From Saccharibacillus sp. O23 (GTDB lineage Bacteria > Bacillota > Bacilli > Paenibacillales > Paenibacillaceae), in NCBI RefSeq assembly GCF_002205895.1, contig NZ_NJDE01000002.1, positions 1 through 64,000 of the forward strand: a DNA stretch of 64,000 bases, given 5' to 3'. Numbering within the stretch: position 1 is the first letter of the stretch; every line of letters starts with the position of its first letter. Position numbers and translations under genes: made by a program. This document shows positions 31,808 to 39,416 of the stretch, in pieces. The notes beneath the pieces were generated by a model that did no database searches, had not been told where the DNA came from, and worked only from the letters and a program-made list of their open reading frames with translations.

Positions 31808-32878
31808 ATGATTTCTGCGACTCGAAGACTGATCGCGAAAATGACGGAAGAACCGGATATGGATTGGACAGAATTTCAAGCGTATACGGACTTGATCACG
31901 CGGCACGGCGGAATCGAAGATGCGCGAGGATTACTGGACCTGCTTAAAAGCTCGGAGCTTCGCGCGATCCATTCCGAATTGCTATGGCCGATCATGGCGC
32001 ACGGCGATGCGAAGATGGCCGAGGAATTGTATCTTTGGGGCATGAAAAAAGGGAAGCTTCGCGAAGACGCGCCTTACGAAGTCTTGCACGCGTTGGGCTA
32101 CATGGGATTCGAGCCGTGCACGGCCGAACTGGTTCGTTTGATCCCTACCCCAAATTGGTATGTGACTCAAGCCGCTTGCCTCGGTCTTATTCATCTGCCT
32201 TGCGAACGTTATCGAACGGAGCTTGAGGCGATGTTGAATCGATCGTTCGGCGAAGCTTTGTTCGAAGAGTTCCTGCCCGTACTAGCTTGCAAAATTTCGG
32301 ATCGAAGCATCGTGCCCAAATTGGTCGAATGGGGGAAACGATCGGCATCGGTCGATTGCAACGCCGGTCTTATCTTCGGAATCGCGCTGTTCGGTTCGGA
32401 GGAAAAAGAAACGATTCGGCAGATCTTATGGGACACGAGTTGGGAAGCCCACGGGAGAAGTACGGGAACGGCTTATTGGTCCTATATGGCGATGCAGCAG
32501 GTCGGACTTCTGTTTACGGAGCTGATCGAAGACGTGAATCGATCGGCGGCAGGAGTCTTGCAGCATGGATCGAAGCAGGAATTGGAGTATCGGTTGGAAG
32601 TCCTGCATGTCCTGTTAACGCTCAAGCTGGAAACTCGGGACAAACCGGTACGGTTCATGACGACCAATCCGGAAAGCATTCGCCGGATTCACGATGCGCT
32701 GTTCCGCTCGAAACGGCCGGACGAAGATTCTTCCGTTACGAGCTTGATCGCGCGGCTGCTGCCGGAAGAGGAAGGATTGCTTCGAGCATACGAACATTTG
32801 CAGGATAACATGAAACTGTCGATTCGGCACGAAATCGAGACCCAATACTGGACGGACAAGGAGCCAAATCATTCATGA
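31808..32878 (+). CDS. HEAT-repeat-like helical protein
   Basis: 356 residues; AAGAAAGGAGCAG precedes ATG 31808. Entirely helical with repeating pairs (ARGLLDLLKSSELRAIHSEL, LHALGYMGFEPCTAELVRLI, LACLGLIHL-type motifs), suggesting HEAT-like arrays. No catalytic or membrane signature. The C-terminus overlaps the start of the following Nudix gene by four bases (32875-32878), so translation is coupled. Probably a protein-binding scaffold; not recognised further. Confidence 0.6.
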   Translation: MISATRRLIAKMTEEPDMDWTEFQAYTDLITRHGGIEDARGLLDLLKSSELRAIHSELLWPIMAHGDAKMAEELYLWGMKKGKLREDAPYEVLHALGYMGFEPCTAELVRLIPTPNWYVTQAACLGLIHLPCERYRTELEAMLNRSFGEALFEEFLPVLACKISDRSIVPKLVEWGKRSASVDCNAGLIFGIALFGSEEKETIRQILWDTSWEAHGRSTGTAYWSYMAMQQVGLLFTELIEDVNRSAAGVLQHGSKQELEYRLEVLHVLLTLKLETRDKPVRFMTTNPESIRRIHDALFRSKRPDEDSSVTSLIARLLPEEEGLLRAYEHLQDNMKLSIRHEIETQYWTDKEPNHS

Positions 32879-33339
32879 CGAATCTCGACTATATGAGGGA
32901 GCTGCGGCGTCAGGTCGGTTCCCGGCCTTTGATCATGTGCGGCGCGAGCGTGTTGATCTTCGACGAACAAGGTCGGGTCTTGATGCTGCATCGCAACGAT
33001 AACGATACCTGGTGCTTCCCCGGAGGCGCGATGGAACTCGGCGAGAGCACCGAACAGACGGCGCGCCGCGAAGCTTACGAAGAGACGGGGCTGCGCGTGG
33101 AACAGCTCGAATTATTCGGCGTGTTCTCGGGCGAAGGAATGCGTTACGTGTATCCGAACGGCGACGAAGTCCATAATGTGGACGTCGTTTATCGAACGAA
33201 TATCTACGATGGGGAACTTCGGCTGGATCACGAGAACCGGGCCTATCGCTTCTTCGATCTGGACGAGCTGCCCGAACGGATCAGTCCGCCGGTCCTGCCG
33301 GTCGTTAGGCAGTTATCGGATCAAGGAAATCGAGCGTGA
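32875..33339 (+). CDS. Nudix hydrolase
   Basis: 154 residues from ATG 32875, overlapping the previous gene by four bases; AAGGAGCC upstream. Nudix box GGAMELGESTEQTARREAYE then ETGLRV is complete with all catalytic Glu residues. VLMLHRNDNDTWCFPGG precedes it. It resembles the enzyme at 25160 in layout and may be a distant duplicate. Substrate unknown. Confidence 0.92.
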   Translation: MTNLDYMRELRRQVGSRPLIMCGASVLIFDEQGRVLMLHRNDNDTWCFPGGAMELGESTEQTARREAYEETGLRVEQLELFGVFSGEGMRYVYPNGDEVHNVDVVYRTNIYDGELRLDHENRAYRFFDLDELPERISPPVLPVVRQLSDQGNRA

Positions 33340-33423
33340 CTATCAACTTATTGGCAAAACCTATTTCCTATCTCGTTCTTATAGGCGCATAATGGTGCAA
33401 ACGAAGACGGGAGCGATGAAGAC

Positions 33424-34206
33424 ATGTCGAAAAAAACCATCGAACAAAAGTGGGATGCCAAGCACTACGACGAACGGATCGGGTACGTCTCGCAATTGGG
33501 AGTCGGATTGGTCGAGCTGCTGGCGCCGCAGTCGGGGGAACGAATTCTCGATCTGGGCTGCGGAACGGGAGATCTGGCGCAGCAGATCGCGCAGCGCGGC
33601 GCGGTTTGCGTAGGAACGGACTATTCGGCGGATATGATCGAGAAAGCCCGGGACAAATATCCCGACCTGTCTTTCCGGGTGGGGGATGCCGAGCGGTTTC
33701 GACTGGAAGAGGGAGAAGAGCCGTACGATGCCGTCTTCTCGAACGCGGCGCTGCATTGGATGAAGCGGCCGGAAGCGGTCATCGAATCGGTAGGACTCGC
33801 GCTGCGTCCGGGCGGACGATTCGTAGCCGAATTCGGCGGCAGCGGCAACGTAGGCGCGATCATCGAGGCGTTGACGAACGAGCTGGACCGCATCGGCGTC
33901 GACTGGAAAGCCCGCTTCCCGTGGTATTTCCCTTCCGTGGGCGAATATGCGCCGCTGCTGGAAAAAGGCGGATTCGAAGTGCGCTACGCGGAGCTGTACG
34001 ATCGTCCCACTCCGCTGGGCAGCGGCGAAGACGGATTGAACAATTGGCTGCTGGCTTTTGCCGGATCGCTGCTGAGCGGCATCGATTCCGATACGCAGCG
34101 CGAGATTGCCGTCAACTGCGCGGCGGCGCTCAAGCCGAAGTTGTATCGAGGCGGAGAATGGATCGCGGATTATCGTCGGCTGCGGATAACGGCGAAGAAG
34201 AAGTAG
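33424..34206 (+). CDS. Class I SAM methyltransferase (Tam-like)
   Basis: 260 residues; GGGAGCGATG precedes ATG 33424. Motif I ILDLGCGTGD at residues 41-50, then GTDYSADMIEKARDKYPDLS and YDAVFSNAALHWMKRPEAVI, the order seen in trans-aconitate-methyltransferase-like enzymes. LRPGGRFVAEFGGSGNV is the post-motif strand. Methylates an unknown small molecule in the cytoplasm. The 84-base gap upstream shows no clear promoter. Confidence 0.9.
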   Translation: MSKKTIEQKWDAKHYDERIGYVSQLGVGLVELLAPQSGERILDLGCGTGDLAQQIAQRGAVCVGTDYSADMIEKARDKYPDLSFRVGDAERFRLEEGEEPYDAVFSNAALHWMKRPEAVIESVGLALRPGGRFVAEFGGSGNVGAIIEALTNELDRIGVDWKARFPWYFPSVGEYAPLLEKGGFEVRYAELYDRPTPLGSGEDGLNNWLLAFAGSLLSGIDSDTQREIAVNCAAALKPKLYRGGEWIADYRRLRITAKKK

Positions 34207-34252
34207 GACTCCTGCTGATCGAGTATCTGCAAGAGAAGGAAGGACGAGCCGA

Positions 34253-34981
34253 ATGATCGTTTACGTAAAAAAAGGCATGGACGGCGAGATCGCCAACCAT
34301 AATTTCTATGCGGCCTATGACGGATTCAAGCAGTTGGGATTCGAGATTCGCTATTTCAAGGACACGGCCGAATTGACCGAACATCGACGCGAAGACATCG
34401 TGATCGGTTATGTCGACGACGTGCGCACGATGTTGGGAAAACACGGCATCGTCGCGCCCGAGCTGGATTACCCGGAAGAATTGCAGGATGAGCTGGGGCG
34501 CAAAGTATGGAGAACCAAGCTCAGCGCCATCGTCAATGATCCGGAGAGTTGGGGCGTGTTTATCAAGCCGGTCGAAGACAAAAAGTTCGCGGGCACGGTC
34601 GTACGCGGAACCAAAGACCTGATCGGCTGCGGAACGTACGGAGAAGACCCGGAGATTTTCTGTTCGGAAGTCGTGAAGTTCGTTGCGGAATGGAGAGGCT
34701 TCGTGAGGCACGGGCAGGTTCTCGACGTGCGCCGGTATCGGGGAGATTGGAGCTTGTCGTTGGATCCCGTCGTCTTGAAGCGGATCGTGAACCGGTTTGC
34801 GAGCGCGCCCAAAGGCTATTCGGTCGATATCGGTCTGACCGATGACGGGCGCACGCTGCTGATCGAGATCAACGACGGCTATGCGCTCGGACATTACGGG
34901 CTGAACTCGCTCGATTATGCCAAGCTGTTATCGGCCAGATGGGCGGAGCTGACCAGAAGCGAAGACGAATGCGACTTCTGA
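34253..34981 (+). CDS. ATP-grasp domain protein (DUF4343 type)
   Basis: 242 residues; AAGGAAGGACGAG precedes ATG 34253. The pattern VFIKPVEDKKFAGTVVRG, EWRGFVRHGQVLDVRRYRGD, VDIGLTDDGRTLLIEINDGY and LGHYGL is the ATP-grasp core of this small family: Lys in FIKP and the Asp/Glu/Asn set for Mg-ATP. It forms an amide or peptide-like bond with an unknown partner. A terminator follows at 35021. Confidence 0.85.
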   Translation: MIVYVKKGMDGEIANHNFYAAYDGFKQLGFEIRYFKDTAELTEHRREDIVIGYVDDVRTMLGKHGIVAPELDYPEELQDELGRKVWRTKLSAIVNDPESWGVFIKPVEDKKFAGTVVRGTKDLIGCGTYGEDPEIFCSEVVKFVAEWRGFVRHGQVLDVRRYRGDWSLSLDPVVLKRIVNRFASAPKGYSVDIGLTDDGRTLLIEINDGYALGHYGLNSLDYAKLLSARWAELTRSEDECDF

Positions 34982-35020
34982 TGTTAGATCGCTTGGCTTT
35001 CCTAAGAAGGATAAGAACGG

Positions 35021-35047
35021 GACCTGTACAAACGTACGGGTCTTTTT
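35021..35047 (+). terminator. Rho-independent terminator
   Basis: GACCTGTAC (35021-35029) pairs with GTACGGGTC (35034-35042) with one G-T, loop AAAC, followed by TTTTT. Confidence 0.88.
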
Positions 35048-35154
35048 ATTCGATCGCGGGTTGCGAAAAAGAGGATTTTGCTTCAAAAGAATGAACTTTA
35101 TACAGGTACGGAAAACAGCAAGGCAGGATCGGAACATAACCGGGAGGTGCTAGG

Positions 35155-35643
35155 ATGAAAAGATTTCCTACTCATATCGTGGCCGTATTCGGCGTCGTGG
35201 AGAACGCGAATCGGGAAGTTCTGCTGCTCAAACATCGTCATCGCGACATCTGGATGTTTCCGGGCGGGCAGGTCGAAGTCGGAGAGAATCTGATCGAGGC
35301 GCTGGTCCGCGAAGCTCGCGAAGAAAGCGGAATGGAAATCGAACCGGGACATCTGTTCTGCATCACGTCCAACACCTGCACCTACCCGGGATACGACGGA
35401 TACGACACGGTTCCCAGCAAAGTGATCATGGGCTTCGCCTGCACCTATAAGAGCGGCGACTTCGGAGAATCGGACGAAACGACGGAACATCTCTGGGTAG
35501 CCCGCGATCGGGTACTGGATTATGTGAAAATGCCCGATTTTATCGACAAATACAAAGCTTATCTCGAATTCGACGGAACCGTTCGGTATTTGTCTTACGT
35601 GACGAAGCCGAACTACAAGGTCGATCTGGAAACGACTCTATAA
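35155..35643 (+). CDS. Nudix hydrolase
   Basis: 162 residues; CCGGGAGGTGC precedes ATG 35155. Nudix box GGQVEVGENLIEALVREARE followed by ESGMEI. It differs from the other two Nudix genes in ESG for ETG and in its Cys-rich middle (FCITSNTCTYPGY). A long C-terminal tail follows (KYKAYLEFDGTVRYLSYVTK). Mg2+-dependent pyrophosphohydrolase of unknown substrate. Preceded by a terminator, so its own promoter is expected in 35050-35140. Confidence 0.9.
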   Translation: MKRFPTHIVAVFGVVENANREVLLLKHRHRDIWMFPGGQVEVGENLIEALVREAREESGMEIEPGHLFCITSNTCTYPGYDGYDTVPSKVIMGFACTYKSGDFGESDETTEHLWVARDRVLDYVKMPDFIDKYKAYLEFDGTVRYLSYVTKPNYKVDLETTL

Positions 35644-35663
35644 AAATCAGCAGGAGGACGAAC

Positions 35664-36227
35664 GTGGAACCACTTAAGAACGAAGCGGCAACGGATGCAG
35701 CGAAGAAAGACGAAATCGACACACCTCATTTACGAGAACGCTTGGCGGCAACAGCCGAACAATGGGCATCGAAACCGCTGATCGGAAACGAGAATAAATA
35801 TGGTCCCGATCTGGAACCGATTCTGCGTTATTTCCCGAGAGAGCATCCCGATATCGGCTTCGATTGGTGCGCGGCGTTCGTGTACCATTGCTGCATGGAA
35901 TCGGGACTTGAACTTCCGGTTCGTTACGCGGCGCCGGTATCGCGCAATTTCGCTTGGGTCGAAGCTTGGATGGAATGGGCGGAGCTGTACGGTTTCTATC
36001 ACAAGTCCGGAGAATCGGGGTTCGTTCCCGAGCGGGGCGATCTGATCGTGTTCGACGACTTGCTCGGCAACGGGGCTAACGATCATATCGGAGTCGTGAT
36101 TCGCGCGGAGGGGGACCGTTTGATTACGGCGGAAGGCAATTATCGCAATCGTTCGGGGATCTTCGATCGGACAGGCGTTGCCATCAACGGGTATATTCGG
36201 ATCGCGGACGCTTACGAAGTTCGGTAA
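35664..36227 (+). CDS. CHAP-like amidase/endopeptidase domain protein
   Basis: 187 residues from GTG 35664 with CAGGAGGACG upstream. FDWCAAFVYHCC places Cys69 in the CHAP nucleophile position, and GANDHIGVVI places His141; ERGDLIVFDD is the typical strand before it. CHAP enzymes cut peptidoglycan peptides. No signal peptide or cell-wall-binding domain is visible, so it may be an intracellular amidase or use a non-classical route. A strong terminator follows 58 bases downstream. Confidence 0.8.
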   Translation: MEPLKNEAATDAAKKDEIDTPHLRERLAATAEQWASKPLIGNENKYGPDLEPILRYFPREHPDIGFDWCAAFVYHCCMESGLELPVRYAAPVSRNFAWVEAWMEWAELYGFYHKSGESGFVPERGDLIVFDDLLGNGANDHIGVVIRAEGDRLITAEGNYRNRSGIFDRTGVAINGYIRIADAYEVR

Positions 36228-36284
36228 ACGCAATCAGACTCGTTTTTCGAAAACGGTCGCGAACAAGCAGAGCGCGTGACCGCT

Positions 36285-36311
36285 GCCCTTGCCATTCGGC
36301 AAGGGCTTTTG
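36285..36311 (+). terminator. Rho-independent terminator
   Basis: Perfect nine-pair stem GCCCTTGCC (36285-36293) / GGCAAGGGC (36298-36306), loop ATTC, followed by TTTT. Confidence 0.92.
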
Positions 36312-36381
36312 TTACGATGAAGGAAAGAAAAGGAAGGCTGATTGAGCGCTCTTTGCTTTTTATGCGAAAGGAGGAAGTCCG

Positions 36382-37032
36382 ATGGGCGTGATCGAGGCCG
36401 CTGCCGAGCTCGGCGCAACTTTCGACGAAGAGGCGCGAACCGCGCTCGAAGCGCACGACAAAGTGCAGAACGAAGAAGATTTTTACATACGATTGATCGA
36501 CGGCCAAGAAATGCGCGAAATGACGGAAGCGCTGAGCGGGATCGAAGTTTTTGCGGACATTTTGCCTCTCTGGACGGACGGCAATTCCAATTATTTCGCC
36601 GTTTATACGGGAGGGCCGCTTCGCGGACGGATCTGTTATCTGAATCACGAAGAAACGGACAACTCTCCGATCTTCCGCTCGGTTCTATCGCTGATCCGTC
36701 GACTGGAAAATAATCCGCAAGCGGACGCCGACGAACTGCAAGCCGATTATCCGCCGCCGCGAGAGGCCGAATCCGCGCATACCGAGTCGGATCTGAAGGC
36801 AATTCGCGGACTGCGCGAGCGGCTGGGCGAACCCGACCTTGAAGACGATGTTCGCGGCCAGCTTCTGATGAGCCTTATGGCCTTGACTCCGTATTCGTGC
36901 TTGGATACGCTGCTGGCTTATCTGGAAGACGAAGACCCTTATGTAAGGGAGCGGGCAGGGGTTATTTTCAAACATCATCAAGTGAGCCCGGGAGCTTTAA
37001 AAAGAGCATGCAATAAAGAGCAGAAGCGGTAA
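36382..37032 (+). CDS. SMI1/KNR4-like protein with extra helical tail
   Basis: 216 residues; AAAGGAGGAAG precedes ATG 36382. The middle (SNYFAVYTGGPLRGRICYLN, then HEETDNSPIFRSVLSLIRRL) matches the C-terminal half of SUKH proteins; the N-terminal half is less typical. The last 80 residues are helical and HEAT-like (LRERLGEPDLEDDVRGQLLM ... YSCLDTLLAYLEDEDPYVRE). This may be a SUKH protein fused to a repeat module. The downstream hairpin could also terminate it. Confidence 0.65.
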   Translation: MGVIEAAAELGATFDEEARTALEAHDKVQNEEDFYIRLIDGQEMREMTEALSGIEVFADILPLWTDGNSNYFAVYTGGPLRGRICYLNHEETDNSPIFRSVLSLIRRLENNPQADADELQADYPPPREAESAHTESDLKAIRGLRERLGEPDLEDDVRGQLLMSLMALTPYSCLDTLLAYLEDEDPYVRERAGVIFKHHQVSPGALKRACNKEQKR

Positions 37033-37050
37033 GACAGCCGTTTTTTGCTA

Positions 37051-37100
37051 TAAAAAATACCGCATGCTCGACCGCGAACAACAGTGGTCGAAACATGCGG
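37051..37100 (-). terminator. Terminator of the minus-strand SET gene
   Basis: CCGCATG (37060-37066) pairs with CATGCGG (37094-37100), with inner TCGACC/GGTCGA extending the stem. On the minus strand it is followed by a T-rich run (TATTTTTTATA). It lies 16 bases beyond the SET stop and can act in both directions. Confidence 0.75.
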
Positions 37101-37115
37101 CGATCGGATGCGGGA

Positions 37116-37532
37116 TTACTTATCGTTCGTCTCGTCTTCTTCTGCGGCATCTTCGTATTCTTCCATAAACCACAGAATATCGTCGCAGTCTTCTTCGCCG
37201 TTGTAGTTGATCAGAATCTCTTCGCCGGCTTTGATATCGGTGTATGCGTAGAAATCGAAAGTATGTTTCTCGAAGCTGATCTCGTACGTGGCGTTCGGCG
37301 TATAGGAGTGGTTGAACAAGCTGCCGTAGCCGAGCAGGATCGCGGTATGATTGGCTCCGTATTGGAAAACGTAGTCGGCGAGAATCGTTTTCTCGATATG
37401 TTCGTGTTCTTCGTTCTCGTAAGCGACGACCGGCGCTTCGTGGATCAGTTCGCCTTTGGCGATATCGCGGGTCGCGAACACGCCGCGGGTGAATTCGCCT
37501 CCGCTGAGCGCGGAATGTTTAATTTCGATCAT
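37116..37532 (-). CDS. SET-domain protein
   Basis: 138 residues from ATG 37532 on the minus strand, with GAAGGTGA upstream; an upstream Met14 residues earlier lacks a ribosome site. TRGVFATRDIAKGELIHEAP opens the SET fold, LFNHSYTPN (residues 72-80) and GEEILINYNG (103-112) are the AdoMet and catalytic Tyr motifs. SET proteins methylate lysines; bacterial targets are mostly unknown. The acidic C-terminus (last 15 residues) is odd. It is the only minus-strand gene in the window, with its own promoter region and terminator. Confidence 0.85.
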   Translation of the reverse strand: MIEIKHSALSGGEFTRGVFATRDIAKGELIHEAPVVAYENEEHEHIEKTILADYVFQYGANHTAILLGYGSLFNHSYTPNATYEISFEKHTFDFYAYTDIKAGEEILINYNGEEDCDDILWFMEEYEDAAEEDETNDK

Positions 37533-37652
37533 GGGTTCACCTTCGCAATTCTTGGATTGGCCTTTCGAGGGCATAGCGATAATTGTAGCTCAACGGCAAG
37601 AGATCGGCAAGGAATGAAACGAAGTAAAGGGTTTTTATTTAGGAGGAACAAT

Positions 37653-38189
37653 ATGATTATCTGGATAAACGGGGCATTCGGCGCCGGCAAATCGACGACG
37701 GCGGACGAACTGCATCGGCGCATACCGAATTCGTTCATGTACGACCCGGAAGAAGCCGGTTATTTTATTCGCAAAAACTTTCCGGCCGAACTGCACAAAA
37801 GCGATTTTCAAGATCATCCGATGTGGCGCGAAATCAATCTGTCGATGCTGGGAGGTCTCGCGCGCGAGTATTCCGGAACGATCATCGCCCCGATGACCGT
37901 GGTGAATCCGGCTTATTTCGACGAATTGGTCGGCGGACTGCGGGCATCGGGGATCGACGTCCGGCATTTCGCGCTGTTGGCGAAACGAGAGACGCTGCTG
38001 GGACGCTTAAAAAGCCGAGGCGAAAGCGAGAATTCTTGGCCCGCGCAGCAGATCGAACGCTGCTTGGCTTCGTTGTCGCAAGAAAAATTCGGTCGGCATG
38101 TGCACACGGACGAGATGACGCGCGAGCAGGTCGTCGAAGAGATCGCCTCGGCCTGCGGCATCGATTTGGAACCGGCTGACCGGAATTAA
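37653..38189 (+). CDS. TmrB-like P-loop protein
   Basis: 178 residues from ATG 37653 after TTTAGGAGGAAC; a much longer frame upstream is antisense to the SET gene and is not real. Walker A GAFGAGKST at residues 7-15, then PNSFMYDPEEAGYFIRKNFP, FDELVGGLRASGIDVRHFAL and SENSWPAQQIERCLASL are the signature of TmrB, the B. subtilis tunicamycin-resistance ATP-binding protein. A role in resistance or phosphorylation of a small molecule is likely; substrate unknown. Confidence 0.8.
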   Translation: MIIWINGAFGAGKSTTADELHRRIPNSFMYDPEEAGYFIRKNFPAELHKSDFQDHPMWREINLSMLGGLAREYSGTIIAPMTVVNPAYFDELVGGLRASGIDVRHFALLAKRETLLGRLKSRGESENSWPAQQIERCLASLSQEKFGRHVHTDEMTREQVVEEIASACGIDLEPADRN

Positions 38190-38207
38190 AAAGGAGGCAA
38201 GAAGCGT

Positions 38208-38588
38208 ATGGCTGACCTGATTGCAGATTATATCGTGTCCGGAAGCCGTAACGAGCGTTATGCGCGGATCGAATACGCCCACTCGCGGGAACTCGAAGAT
38301 TATTGTCACGGAAACGTGTTGGAGCGGCAGTTTCCCGAGAGACTGGCTTGGCTGTTGAACGAATACGAGCAGTTGGTTCAGCATTTTGTGGTTACGCTGA
38401 TGGACGACGTGGAAGAAGAAATTCAGACGTACGATTTGCATCTGGAAAGCACGGGTCAGCGCATTTATACGATCATGCTGTTCGACGATCAGATCTCGTT
38501 CTTCCTTCTTCCCGCGTTCGACGAAGAAGACGCGCGGTGGAACGAAGAAACGCTGGACGAAAGTATCGATTCAAGCGAAAAATCCTAA
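38208..38588 (+). CDS. Unknown acidic protein
   Basis: 126 residues; AAAAAGGAGGC precedes ATG 38208. Helical (RELEDYCHGNVLERQFPERL; LLNEYEQLVQHFVVTLMDDV) with two short strands and a strongly acidic tail (DEEDARWNEETLDES). No motif, signal or membrane segment. Not recognised. Nineteen bases after the TmrB-like gene and 48 before the membrane protein, so possibly co-transcribed with both. Confidence 0.6.
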   Translation: MADLIADYIVSGSRNERYARIEYAHSRELEDYCHGNVLERQFPERLAWLLNEYEQLVQHFVVTLMDDVEEEIQTYDLHLESTGQRIYTIMLFDDQISFFLLPAFDEEDARWNEETLDESIDSSEKS

Positions 38589-38636
38589 GGAAAGAAGGCA
38601 GGCTTCGTGAAGGTTCTGTACGAGGAGAAACAGAGT

Positions 38637-39092
38637 ATGCCGAAAGCTCTGATTCCGGCCGTGATTGCACCGACATTAATCATCTGGCTTATCGTCCTCT
38701 TGCAATCAACGGCGGACAAGCCGCTGGGCAACCACCCTTTGTCCGATTCGCAGATGTGGATCGGAGGCATCGTTCTCGGTATTGTACTGCCTCTGCTGAT
38801 CTTGACCGTGCGCGGGAAGATTGCGGTGGACGAAGAATTCTTAACGTTAAGCTTAAGTCCTTTTTTTCGCAAAAAAGTGAAGCTGAGCGATATTGCCTAC
38901 ATCGGTGAGATCGCCTCCAATCCGCTGAGAGATCTTCAAAATTGGGGAGTCAAATATCGGCACCGGACCTGGCGCTTTGTTCTTCAAGGCGATCAGGCGC
39001 TTGAGCTGAGATTGGTCAACGGACAGAAGATCGTCATGACCTGCGCCCATCGGGAAGAACTACTCGAGGCGATGCAGCAAAAAAAGGCATAG
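38637..39092 (+). CDS. Small membrane protein with PH-like cytoplasmic domain
   Basis: 151 residues from ATG 38637 (GAGGAG nine bases upstream), preferred over GTG 38607. Two membrane spans: LIPAVIAPTLIIWLIVLLQS and WIGGIVLGIVLPLLILTV. The remaining half (ILTVRGKIAVDEEFLTLSLS ... RFVLQGDQALELRLVNGQKI) reads as a bacterial PH-like fold in the cytoplasm. Family function unknown. A terminator follows. Confidence 0.7.
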   Translation: MPKALIPAVIAPTLIIWLIVLLQSTADKPLGNHPLSDSQMWIGGIVLGIVLPLLILTVRGKIAVDEEFLTLSLSPFFRKKVKLSDIAYIGEIASNPLRDLQNWGVKYRHRTWRFVLQGDQALELRLVNGQKIVMTCAHREELLEAMQQKKA

Positions 39093-39140
39093 GCAAAGCA
39101 GCGCGCCGAGCAGGAACTCGAGCCGCCGCCGTATGCCGAC

Positions 39141-39196
39141 AAAACGTTCCGAACGGATCAGGCCGTACTGCCGCCATGCCGTCGGGACGTTTTTTG
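39141..39196 (+). terminator. Rho-independent terminator
   Basis: AAAACGTTCCGA (39141-39152) pairs with TCGGGACGTTTT (39182-39193) over twelve pairs with one G-T, with further T residues. It separates the mosaic genes from the sugar operon. Confidence 0.85.
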
Positions 39197-39416
39197 TTTT
39201 GCGCTCCGTATACCGGACCCGATACCCGACAACCTGTCAATGGCGATTTTTTGCACCGATGTTCATTTTTTAAGATGAATGCGCTTTCGTTAATTTATCG
39301 GCATTCCCGCAAGAATGGGGCATAGGCACAAGCGGCGACGGGCGATAAGTTGGAGAAGCAGCGGAGGCGCTTCACGGCGCGGTCGCTATCTTATTCAGAC
39401 GGGGGCGATAAGAAGA

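Noticed and set aside
37095-37652. N-terminal extension of the TmrB-like gene
   Set aside because: The upstream part is antisense to the SET-domain gene; the P-loop start at 37653 has its own ribosome site.
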